DNA of 64,000 bases, taken from the NCBI GenBank assembly GCA_963971575.1, contig OZ020617.1, forward strand, positions 18,003,403 to 18,067,402, written 5' to 3'. The first letter of the stretch is position 1. Every line of letters starts with the position of its first letter. The notes beneath the pieces were generated by a model. That model was not told the DNA's origin. It did no database searches and saw only the letters and a program-made list of their open reading frames with translations. This document shows positions 28,501 through 33,211 of this stretch, one piece after another. The translations under genes and the position numbers were made by a program. The DNA comes from Liopterus haemorrhoidalis (Eukaryota > Arthropoda > Insecta > Coleoptera > Dytiscidae).

Positions 28501-31500
28501 CTGTGGAATGACAATTTGAGAAGGACTGGTTTTATAAAGTGTATATGACTCGAGCAAGAAAGCCAATGCATGTTGTCTGTATAGTGTACTCGCATTAACC
28601 GGTTTCAGTTACTTTTTTCTCGGTTTAAAAATTTTAAATAAATTAAAATAATTAAATAAAAATATTACATTTTTGCGAGAGAGCTAGTGCTAATACATAT
28701 TCGTATTTAATTACAGCACAGTACTGTATTTTTATAACTCTTCTATTTTACTGTTAATTATTCTTGTTGATGTCTTAATGTATACAGGGTGTCTCAAATA
28801 ACTTGTTACGCATGGCGATCTCGAGAACGGTAAGAAATACGAGGTCGCTTAAACTAGACCAAAGTTGCCGCTTTGACGGATCTTTTAACAATGTCTTTGT
28901 TCTCTTAAAAAAATTTAATAGAAAAAAAAAGCTTTATTCAAAATTATCATAACCTATTATAAGCTCCATAGGAAAAATTAAAATTGACCCCGATAACAAG
29001 AAAAAGGTACGCGATTAAAAAAAAAAAAAAAAACATTGAGCACCTCTATAAATTCACCATGAAAAAGTACCTCAAGTTTGGTGTGTACTTTACACCAAAA
29101 TCACTTAATATTTTAATTTTGGAAGTTCTGAGAAAAAATTAAAAACCGGAAAATTTACATTTTCGTTCATATCTAGTAACCTATGAATTTTTAGGAGAAC
29201 AGAGACATCGTTAAAATGATCTCTTAATGCGGCAACTTTGGTCTAATTTAAGCGACCTCGTATCTCTTACTGTTCTCGAGATCCCCATGCTTAACAAGTT
29301 ATTTGGGACACTCTGTATAGTACACTCAGGGCTTCGAACCGGAACTGAACCGAAAACCGAAAAAAACCGTTATTTTTGTCGGAACGAAAACCGGAACTGA
29401 ACCGAAAAAAAAATATCGGTTTATTTCGGTTCAGATAATGTTTATGTGAGTGAATATAAAATACATTTTATTTAAGATTAATTTTTAAACTAATGAGTAG
29501 AAAAAAATCGTAATTCGTAATTTTTTAACTAATGCGCTATTATTATTTCGGAAGAGGGGGGTTGAACGCCCAGAACTCCCTCCTGGCAGCGACCTTGGTA
29601 TGATTATCAGAGAATAAGGAATAAAATGTTCTTCTAAATTATAGTAGAAAATAAATTTCTAATACAAATAAAAGCATTTAAAAATTTATCACTCGGCTCG
29701 GAACTGAACCGAAAACCGAAAAAAATCGTTATTTTAAAACGGAATTTGTAATATTTTATTTAATTAAAAAATATTTTATTTTGAAACGAAAAAAATAACG
29801 GTTCGAAGCCCTGAGTACACTCCCTTCTACGATCCTATCAAAATTTGAAAATTATTTGGATTCGTAATCCCAAAAAATCCGAAATTATGTTATTCTATTT
29901 CTTGGAATTGTGGGTTTAGTTACGTTTCTCGAAGTACCAGTTTACAAATGCAAAAATAAAAACGGGTTTATCAAAATAGAATTAATTAAAAATAGTCAAG
30001 CAAGTTATAATAAGTCGTTATAATGAATAGTTTTCAAATAAGAATGAAAATATAAACGGCTAAAATTATGCATTTCAAGACAGGTACCATAGATGGCACG
30101 AGATAGATTTTTAACGAAACTATCAAGACCTTCTTTTCCTGTATTTTCATTTATTTTTTTATCACCTAATTATTTGTTAATTTAAAAAAATCATGCAGTA
30201 AGAGGTACAAGTGACTAAAATGGTGAAAAACACTGAGAAAGGGGGCCTTAATAAAATAATAAATTGCCAATAACTTTTTTATTTTAAAATATACGACTTA
30301 TGACCATATTAGATATTAATAATAATAATAATAATACTTTATTTAAATAGGATGAGCCTTATATACAAACATAAGTAATAAAACTTGCATATTGCAAACA
30401 AATTAAAAACAATTAAAAATTAAAAAAACATGTAAGCAATATAAAAATAGTATAAAAAGTGATAAGAACATACATTTCTTTTCTGTTCATATTCTTATAT
30501 TTTCATTACGATAAAAGTGACAGCGTACGAATATAACATTCGTTAAATGGATGCTATGTAGACGTACTAAACATGACGTCACAAAAACATGTGACGTTTC
30601 CAGTGACGCAATTGCAGTGATTCGTCGACTGCCCTATATTTAAACCAATCGCAATGCAATAAGTAGCCGATTTTACGTCCGTTGCATAGCAACAAGCGAC
30701 TGTATGAATTCTGGTTTCTGCGCAGGTGCCGTACTGGCCTGATCTCGTGGGAGAAGCATTCTACCGTCGTACATTTGAATAAATTAATATTGTTTTTGTC
30801 TTGAATAATTTAATATTGTTATAAATATATATTATTCAGAGGGTATATTTTATTATTATTAGTTATTGCTTTACATATTTAGATGTTTATTTATATTCTT
30901 GGCATAAATTTTAAAATTTAACTTGGCAATTATCAGAACTGAACCAATATTTCATGTAGTTTCGTATTTTTTAGGTTATTTCTATAAATTTGTGTTGTAT
31001 AAGCCGTTCACTTTTGTAAGAACAAACTAAATGGCAATTTTGTTTTCAACTGTTTGCACCTTTGAAACTGTATGTCATGTTGGTACTACAGAAAAATAAT
31101 TTGAAAATTCAGATTACAAATATGTCATTTAAAAAATATCATTTGTCATATTTCATTTTGAATAGTGATATCTTAAATATTTTGTAAATATAATACTAAC
31201 CTAAAATAATACAAACATAACCCCAAACTGTAAAGCCTTTTTTACAATATAACCAAGTTTCTAAAAGTCAGTAATACACTATAAAAATCACCAAAATAAC
31301 CAGATTTAGTTTGTCCTTACAAAAATGAACAGCTTATATAAATAAGGTAAGTGTATTATTTATTTTGTTTATTTATATACTTTATCAACCAATTATTTTA
31401 TTTATTTTTTATATATTAAAAATTCAATATGGTTAACCCAGTTACTGCGCCCATGCCCCAGTTGTAACATTTTTTAAAATTTCCCACTATATGATATTTG

Positions 31501-32503
31501 TCCTATGCATAATAAAATTCGGTTCTCAGCGCTATTTACTTCTTTTTTGAAACAGAGTATAGTAAAAATATTTTTAGAGGAAACTAAATTTAGCAATTTA
31601 AATTTGTACAGGTTACAAGAAAATTGGGAAAAATTATTTTATTCTTAAAATATTTTGAATGCTTTTAACCAAGAAATGCAAATGAAAAATATCACATTAT
31701 AAACAATATTGATAAGTGAAATATTTAAACAACTCTTTAATTTCTGTTTACATAGCTTACATTATTAAAATGAACTCAAAATATTTTAAGAATTAATATC
31801 ATAAGTTTTCTTCCCTTTAATTTACATTTATTATAATTTATTAAAAAGAGGATTTCAATATATTATTATAAATATAAGTATATAACTAAAATTTGAATAT
31901 CAATTAGAATAAAATTGTCATTTTGAATTAAATGTGCCTTCTTGTGTTTAAATTTAATGTAATTTTTTATATATTTTTAAACAAATATAGATAAAGAAAA
32001 AATCTTATAATCAATATTTATAATATATATCTAGAGTGATAAAAAATCTTATACCATGATTTTTAAAATTTCAAGTGGATGATATATTTCTTTATTAATA
32101 AGGTTCTTTTGTACTTACTACAATACTTTCATCAACTCCAACAGAGCAAGTTCTGACAAGACGAGTTATGGCATGAGCCCTAGATGGTGTATTATGACGG
32201 CTACATTTCACTGGCAATGCTGCTACGGTGGCAAGATTCAAATACAGAGAGCAAGTATCAGTTGGTGATGGGTGCAAACTTGCAACAGCCGATTGAAATA
32301 CCTATAAAAATATATATTACAAAAATGATTCAACAAAAAATTAAACAACTTACTTCTTCAGAAACTCTTGGCATTAATTTGCATTTTACATCATCATACT
32401 TCAATAAAGCTAAATGTTTGACCTGCCCAATAATTAAGACAGGTTTTGATTGGGGGTCGCTCGCTTCAGGGGCCCCACGAAAAGTCAACTTTGTGCTAGC
32501 CAT
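4499..32503 (-). CDS. NPEPL1: NPEPL1-like M17 aminopeptidase, 5' half of gene
   Basis: Five spliced exons encode residues 1-284 of a probable aminopeptidase of the NPEPL1 branch of peptidase family M17 (usual length about 520 residues), a cytosolic di-zinc exopeptidase family. Exons in order: 32503-32354, 32301-32119, 13432-13279, 11294-11155, 4723-4499; all have GT/AG ends and phases 0, 0, 1, 0. Diagnostic stretches are SDPQSKPVLIIGQ, ITRLVRTCS, AARIVDTPCNEMN, GGIYGVGKAA and WVGKGIVYDTGGLSIK. The last contains the family's metal-binding Lys (K270) and Asp (D275) and the catalytic Lys of SIK (K282). The remaining metal ligands (the NTDAEGR motif) are not in the window, so the gene continues left. 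MASTKL at 32503 is preferred as start over the in-frame ATG at 32521 because it matches the family N-terminus. Intron 2 is about 18.7 kb. Product identity is clear; substrate is unknown. Confidence 0.94.
4724..5639. other. Aminopeptidase intron 4, distal part: no gene seen
   Basis: AT-rich sequence. The part near 4940-5060 (AATTTGGCATACAT, then a CCCGTATATAGG motif) resembles the AGGGTTTTGTAGG dispersed family at 42638-43450. Nothing else is recognised. Confidence 0.4.
5640..5973. mobile_element. hAT-like MITE with perfect 8-base duplication
   Basis: Terminal inverted repeats CACGGCCGGCG and CGCCGGCCCTG are flanked by perfect 8-base direct repeats TATAATAT (5632-5639 and 5974-5981), the hAT pattern. 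Inside are about three imperfect tandem units of 60-78 bases, each with GATGAGGACC, a T tract, GCTCCTCACTTGG and AACAGGCCCCGC. A related element lies at 52786-53361. No coding capacity. Confidence 0.85.
6284..6757. mobile_element. TIR MITE, TAGGCCCRGTTGCACAG ends
   Basis: Both ends read TAGGCCCAGTTGCACAG / TAGGCCCGGTTGCACAG inward, followed by a second inverted block rich in CTTAAG. A 73-codon minus-strand frame inside (6400-6621) has an acidic stretch followed by FIRPRRTPVYRHRFDN; it may be the N-terminal remnant of a transposase (PIF/Harbinger-like is possible) but I could not confirm this. Confidence 0.7.
6775..7104. mobile_element. 330-base MITE with ~30-base TIRs
   Basis: CTAGAGTCCGTTCGAACGTT... 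at 6775 is repeated inverted at 7074-7104 (ends CGTTCGAACGGACTATAG). The TIRs are nearly perfect over about 30 bases. It abuts the next element at 7105 directly. Confidence 0.8.
7105..7913 (+). mobile_element. TIR element with decayed THAP exon
   Basis: The ends AATAGACCACATTAG and TAATATGGTCTATT are inverted repeats, extended inward by CGTCAC and TGCTGCC blocks. Within it, from about 7451, ATG opens MVYCFAPNCNHYS, the N-terminal signature of THAP zinc fingers (C-x4-C). The frame then breaks, but a +1 register nearby gives FFRCLTNEFKNNN, as expected for the next THAP segment. THAP domains sit at the N-terminus of P-superfamily transposases, so a P-like origin is inferred. The copy at 1-523 shares the right two thirds. 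Confidence 0.65.
8186..8295. mobile_element. Short hAT-like MITE (CAAGGCCGTACTTA ends)
   Basis: 110 bases bounded by CAAGGCCGTACTTA and its inverse TAAGTACGGCCCTG. Flanks (CATGTAAA / CATACAAT) are only weakly similar, so the target duplication is unclear. Confidence 0.5.
8752..9002 (+). repeat. tRNA-derived SINE-like unit with tandem 3' duplication
   Basis: 8752-8830 has a pol III-like A box (GGCGTAGCGCAGTGGTAAC) and a diverged B box (GGTCCGCGGGCC), but no clean cloverleaf. The following body (ATACTAATTTTTAAAC, ACGACACGCATTAAGCGG, GGATTTCCTAGGTATAATCA) occurs twice in tandem, at about 8805-8886 and 8915-8996. Confidence 0.55.
9262..9782. mobile_element. Foldback-type MITE
   Basis: Inverted arms of about 180-190 bases (about 9262-9450 and 9600-9782): CAGTATTTTAGTCCC, AACATAG and GCAATGGAAAAT blocks recur in reverse order and orientation. 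The spacer is about 150 bases of AT-rich sequence. Short ORFs in both arms are shadows. Confidence 0.7.
9833..10363. mobile_element. MITE with TTCAATTAATTGA ends
   Basis: GTTTTACACAGTTCAATTAA at the left is inverted at the right (TTCAATTAATTGAATCGTGTAAAAC). Subterminal TTACACACATCAATT blocks occur in the same direction on both sides. No coding frame. Confidence 0.6.
10522..11125. repeat. AGGGTTTCGTAGG dispersed family, copy 1
   Basis: 10522-10563 (GTGAAGTGTGTATTTTCA, then TTTCAGAATTTCGTAAGC) matches 20311-20352 and the reverse of 43138-43177. The rest up to ACGAAGCCCTAAAAA at 11120 follows the same layout as 21340-21622 and 43197-43450, including TTTGATACCCCATTC and a block of CAGACCGACA. 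It looks like a non-autonomous element with AGGGTTT-type ends. Confidence 0.5.
11155..11294 (-). CDS. NPEPL1: NPEPL1-like exon 4
   Basis: Encodes residues 163-209, NEVNDEKSKELTEEE then GIRMAARIVDTPCNEMNV and DHFLE. A poly(T) tract and GCAG precede it; donor GTAAAT, phase 0. DTPCNEM is a conserved M17 motif just before the catalytic domain. Confidence 0.94.
11832..12014. mobile_element. TTCCGCCTAAA-family MITE
   Basis: AGGCTATTCCAAGCGTTTAG and its inverse CTAAACTTTTGGAATAGCCT bound a 180-base element, with GGCGGAACTA / TAGTTCCGCC just inside and TA-like flanks. Relatives are at 36884-37289, 50460-50605 and 50753-50935. Confidence 0.75.
12015..13278. other. Aminopeptidase intron 3 remainder
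   Basis: No host gene seen. 12507-12871 minus holds two short overlapping frames; the one ending KLKASHDCAEQLE faintly recalls the (N/S)DxAER tail of insect transposon-encoded proteins but is too short to call. 12895-13025 is AT-rich with repeated TCGATTAAT motifs. Confidence 0.35.
13279..13432 (-). CDS. NPEPL1: NPEPL1-like exon 3
   Basis: Encodes residues 112-162 plus one base: VVCERSDVYASACAVARAF then a variable hydrophilic stretch ending INAS. The acceptor is TTTTTTCAG and the donor GTAAGT; it ends in phase 1. The longest open frame here is in a different register; the register used is set by exon 2 phase and family similarity (ASACALARAF in relatives). Confidence 0.9.
13880..14160 (-). 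repeat. LTR-like dispersed repeat, copy A
   Basis: Inverted relative to 62814-63085: shared blocks include AAGTCTAGTGTAAATAA, CATATCGTAATT, CCTTCCTAAG.ATCATAGCAACCAG, GATCCGCTCGC and ACTCATTATGTGG. At the right it ends near GAGTAAGTACGAATGAACTA, short of the TGTCACGG terminus. Part of aminopeptidase intron 2. Confidence 0.55.
14161..15540. other. Intron 2 segment, mostly unique sequence
   Basis: AT-rich without coding frames. 15200-15260 and 15410-15445 resemble 30250-30310 and 31625-31660 respectively (ATAACTTTYTTATTTTAAAA; GGGAAAAA.T..TTTATTCTTAAAA), so at least part is a dispersed repeat. Confidence 0.4.
15541..15745 (+). repeat. Copy of the CCGCCGCCCGGTG repeat family
   Basis: Near-identical to the reverse complement of 25865-26062. 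It covers CTATCTTGTCATAACATCCG through CTTGTATAGTCAATACGCTA but lacks the small basic ORF found at 25688-25816 and 20076-20195. Confidence 0.75.
15746..16891. other. Intron 2 segment without recognised gene
   Basis: 15820-15950 is inverted relative to 19675-19795 (CAATTTGATTTTTTTTT; TTAACTTCACATCACTGTTACT). A 24-codon frame at 16288 (MGNRRGKKSKVNLHAAKKK) is basic but has no supporting copy. The rest is AT-rich. Confidence 0.35.
16892..17415. mobile_element. TIR element with internal duplication and 11-base flank repeat
   Basis: AGGCGCGTACACAG at the left is matched by the inverse of TTGTGTGCGCACCT at the right, and TGAAACTGTAC occurs directly on both sides (16881-16891, 17416-17426), consistent with a long target duplication. 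Inside are three tandem 31-33-base units (GACAGGCGCGCACACAGAAA) at about 16889-16978 and a duplicated block of about 205 bases containing GGCTTATATATTAATTTAAT (17047 and 17249). Poly(G) runs occur at 17149-17158 and 17374-17380. Confidence 0.65.
17416..18124. other. Intron 2 segment; Tigger/pogo-like fragment
   Basis: 17475-17560 is GC-rich (CCCAGGGCGC) and may be a hAT end. 17995-18110 (CCTTGACTTACAAACTTAAT, CGGTTCGTATCTT, AATCCGTTCCCAGA) matches 56039-56160, whose terminus CAGTGGTACCTCGACTTACG resembles pogo/Tigger-type ends. No gene. Confidence 0.4.
18125..18484. mobile_element. GGATCCTRCACTG-family MITE, partial
   Basis: The right terminus (ATACAGTGATTTACTTTCGT, then CAGTGCAGGATCCTCTTA) and middle (TTTTGTTAGATTTTGATC) match 47766-48136 and 34259-34535. 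The left terminus is degraded (AACTGTACCATAT). Confidence 0.5.
18528..19071. mobile_element. MITE with AAAGCGTGTTCTACATTATA ends
   Basis: Both ends read AAAGCGTGTTCTACATTATA inward, with further inverted similarity (TCATCAA.TTTTC). A third, internal TGTAGAACACGGT copy sits at 18621-18635. No coding frame. Confidence 0.7.
19072..19960. other. Intron 2 segment without recognised gene
   Basis: AT-rich. TTGAGAACCACCGGTCTA at 19433-19450 resembles a hAT-type end. 19675-19795 is inverted relative to 15820-15950. No gene. Confidence 0.35.
20076..20195 (+). CDS. Small basic ORF of a repeat family (copy B)
   Basis: 39 codons: MPPRRRPLSKSHKRTKKAKC then a divergent tail. A second copy at 25816-25688 (minus) starts MPPTRRPLSKSRKRSKRAKS. 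Both start codons follow the same TTAGGTCAAT leader, which could be a splice acceptor. The shared part is strongly basic, like the start of a nucleic-acid-binding protein. It may be the N-terminal exon of a transposon gene; I do not recognise the family. Start position is good to about one base. Confidence 0.4.
   Translation: MPPRRRPLSKSHKRTKKAKCQDPPYFVNKKIAIAGELQS
20311..20800. repeat. AGGGTTTCGCAGG fragment and local duplication
   Basis: 20311-20352 (GTGAAGTGTGAATTTTCACA, CATTTCAGGGTTTCGCAGG) is the dispersed-family motif. Next, about 20383-20510 and 20658-20785 are direct copies (CAAATTTTATGTTA.A.ATATTT, GTGCCTAATACCATTAT, ATGTGCAGTATTTTTT, AGCAAGGTTCA). Confidence 0.6.
21005..21085 (-). 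repeat. tRNA-like sequence, probably SINE head
   Basis: On the minus strand TCTTGGTGCAATGGTTACGG fits an A box and GAGTTCGAATCCCACG a good B box, spaced as in a tRNA. The acceptor and anticodon stems do not pair cleanly, so a SINE or tRNA pseudogene is more likely than a working tRNA. Confidence 0.4.
21340..21622 (-). repeat. AGGGTTTTGTAGG dispersed family, copy 2
   Basis: Reverse-oriented relative to 43197-43450: CTTTCATTTGATACCCTACT, ATGAGCACATATTTGTTTAT, TATGTGCGGGTCAAAGAGTT, CAGACAGACAGACG and TACCTACAAAATCCTAAAAA all recur there in reverse. Confidence 0.7.
21636..22095. mobile_element. CAGGGCYTCGAACCG hAT-like MITE, one end
   Basis: Starts CAGGGCCTCGAACCGTTATT like the complete copy at 29327-29813, and contains the repeated CGGTTCGGTTTTTG / AAAAATAACGG motifs and a poly(C) run at 21887-21897. 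The far terminus is missing. Confidence 0.6.
22304..24653. mobile_element. 2.35-kb near-perfect inverted repeat (foldback element)
   Basis: Arms at about 22304-23476 and 23552-24653 are reverse complements with only scattered differences and a short indel; the spacer is about 75 bases. Each arm has an outer part of diverged repeats, about 300 bases each (GGAAATACGA.GGGATGTATA, ATTCACCCCTTTAGGGGTTG, GTCCTAAGAG.TATT), and an inner unique part (TCAGTTTATGGCTAGCCATA, TGCTTCGATTGGCGAAGCGC). A further upstream unit at about 22194-22303 has no mirror partner. This architecture matches foldback elements. The spacer can be read RWRFNRGRKPVFR but is too short to judge. Confidence 0.9.
24786..25387. mobile_element. 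TAGGGTGACCA hAT-like MITE with 8-base duplication
   Basis: Ends TAGGGTGACCAG and a TGGTCACCC(ACGGTCACCCC)TA terminus with a small duplication. Perfect flanking repeats ACTATAAG (24778-24785, 25388-25395). Inside are four tandem units (AAAAAGGTCCTCACCTCCCA, then AAGTGAAGAGCAA), and CCGGGACA/CGGGAC repeats near the right end. A shorter relative is at 43721-43912. A separate element at 25011-25216 is nested in it. Confidence 0.85.
25011..25216. mobile_element. Nested CAGTGGCGGCGCTAGC MITE
   Basis: 206 bases with inverted ends CAGTGGCGGCGCTAGC / GCTAGCGCCGCCACTG and perfect 8-base duplication CACCTCTC (25003-25010, 25217-25224). GC-rich interior with GGGGGGCCCGG and GGCCCCCCCAG. hAT-like by duplication length; younger than its host element. 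Confidence 0.9.
25561..25606. repeat. (AAT)n microsatellite
   Basis: Imperfect run of AAT/ATA triplets; a shorter run follows at 25638-25672. Confidence 0.9.
25688..26065 (-). repeat. CCGCCGCCCGGTG repeat family, longest copy, with small ORF
   Basis: On the minus strand it runs from CCTATCTTGTCATAACATCC (26060) through ATACCGTATTTTTGAAAAAC to TTAGGTCAAT and the ORF 25816-25688, 42 codons beginning MPPTRRPLSKSRKRSKRAKS. It joins the parts seen separately at 15541-15745 and 20010-20195. The downstream part of the parent element is unknown. Confidence 0.6.
26066..27279. other. Intron 2 segment without recognised gene
   Basis: Very AT-rich. No repeat structure or coding frame that I can support. 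Confidence 0.5.
27280..27445 (+). mobile_element. Second copy of the P-like element right end (Tc1-free)
   Basis: AAAATTATTAAAGTATAAGG and GTAACTTGTAGTGGTG match the inverted right end of the 57210-61710 element (reading 61710 leftward). The copy then continues TTTGTTTATCGTATATGTTA, joining sequences that in the other copy flank the Tc1 element (59978-61602). It is therefore an empty site for that Tc1. Confidence 0.75.
27446..28784. other. Intron 2 segment; palindrome at 27477-27498
   Basis: CGCCCGAAGTGTACTTCGGGCG forms a 10-base stem with a 2-base loop. It lacks the downstream CTAG of a Helitron end. Opposing frames at 27541-27783 and 27576-27887 are unrecognised and mutually exclusive. Nothing else supported. 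Confidence 0.45.
28785..29315. mobile_element. CAGGGTG-family MITE, intact, long TIRs
   Basis: Inverted ends of more than 100 bases: CAGGGTGTCTCAAATAACTT ... matched by the inverse of AAGTTATTTGGGACACTCTG, including TCTCGAGAACGGTAAG and TTAAACTAGACCAAAGTTGC blocks. TA occurs on both sides (28783-28784, 29316-29317), consistent with a Tc1/mariner-type non-autonomous element. Confidence 0.85.
29327..29813. mobile_element. CAGGGCTTCGAACCG hAT-like MITE, complete
   Basis: Ends CAGGGCTTCGAACCG / CGGTTCGAAGCCCTG and perfect 8-base duplication AGTACACT (29319-29326, 29814-29821). Interior consists of CCGGAACTGAACCGAAAA-type repeats. It inserted 11 bases beyond the end of the CAGGGTG MITE. Confidence 0.9.
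29822..30998. other. Intron 2 segment without recognised gene
   Basis: AT-rich; (AAT)n at about 30317-30336. 30250-30310 resembles 15200-15260. No coding frame. Confidence 0.45.
30999..31337. mobile_element. MITE with ATAAGCYGTTCA ends
   Basis: ATAAGCCGTTCACTTTTGTA and the inverse of TACAAAAATGAACAGCTTAT bound 339 bases, continuing inward as AAGAACAAACTAAAT / ATTTAGTTTGTCCTT. No coding frame. Confidence 0.75.
31338..32118. other. Proximal part of aminopeptidase intron 2
   Basis: AT-rich, no features beyond similarity of 31620-31660 to 15410-15445. Confidence 0.4.
32119..32301 (-). CDS. NPEPL1: NPEPL1-like exon 2
   Basis: Encodes residues 51-111, VFQSAVASLHPSPTDTCSL through VGVDESIV; acceptor ...TTTATAG, donor GTAAGT, phase 0 at both ends. 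The intron that follows reaches to 13433. Confidence 0.93.
32354..32503 (-). CDS. NPEPL1: NPEPL1-like exon 1
   Basis: Encodes residues 1-50, from MASTKLTF through PRVSEE, ending in phase 0 at donor GTAAGT. The following intron is only 52 bases (32302-32353). The N-terminal domain of this family is non-catalytic. Confidence 0.92.
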
Positions 32504-33150
32504 TCTTTTTGTAGTATTCAATACTGTTAAAACTGAAACAATGCGAAAATTTATTTATAAACTAAAAAACAAAGCGCAAAAGAATTTTATAAAGTCAGCA
32601 AACAAACGTAAATTGATTAAACCTGTTTACAGGATAAAAAAATGTCTTTATAAAAAACGAAAAAAATCATGCAATACGATTAAATTCAAAATAAAAAGTT
32701 TACATATAGATTTATTACTTACTCTTATGAAAAAACCATATAAATTTATAACATTTCTATCCACATCATCAAAGAAAATTATAAATTCATCTGGCAACTA
32801 CCCAGACAAGTGATGTCAAATGAGTATTCAGTTTTGGTTTGAATTTTTATTTCTTTCCTTGTCAAACCTACTGACAAGATCAGGTATTAATATACCTAGC
32901 TTTGTTTAGCACGTATACAACACATATGTCAAAAATGTAGGGGGGAGGAAAAACAACCTCAAATTAAAATCCAACTTTAATTAATATTAAAATTACTTAA
33001 ATTGTTTATAAACACAATTATGCAAGTTTTGATTAATAATATTATTATTATTACATTAAATGCGCATAAATTTAAAGTAATTTTATTAAATGAACACCTC
33101 TTTGGAATTCGGTAGTTGATTTGACTTCGGAGTGTTTGTTATTGTACGTA
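32504..33150. promoter_or_regulatory. Divergent intergenic region, aminopeptidase / Sax-like receptor
   Basis: 647 bases separate the two start codons, which point away from each other, so promoters and 5' UTRs of both genes should lie here. I do not see a clear TATA box or initiator that I can assign. A plus-strand frame through 32813 overlaps this region and is low-complexity, Lys-rich translation of AT-rich DNA rather than a gene. Confidence 0.55.
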
Positions 33151-33211
33151 ATGGCAGCCTATGGATTGTTAAAACATTTGATAATTATTTTAATAATAAA
33201 CATTTGCACAG
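33151..33211 (+). CDS. sax: Sax-like exon 1, signal peptide
   Basis: [20 protein letters not shown]: Met, one basic patch and a hydrophobic core, then donor GTATGT in phase 1. It is too short to appear as a long ORF. A Met at 33319 in the next intron could prolong the frame upstream of exon 2, but it gives no better signal and ignores the clean acceptor at 33385. Confidence 0.85.

Noticed and set aside
32184..32813. 209-codon plus-strand ORF, the second longest in the window
   Set aside because: It is antisense to aminopeptidase exons 1 and 2, and the remainder is a Lys/Ile-rich translation of AT-rich DNA with no domain.
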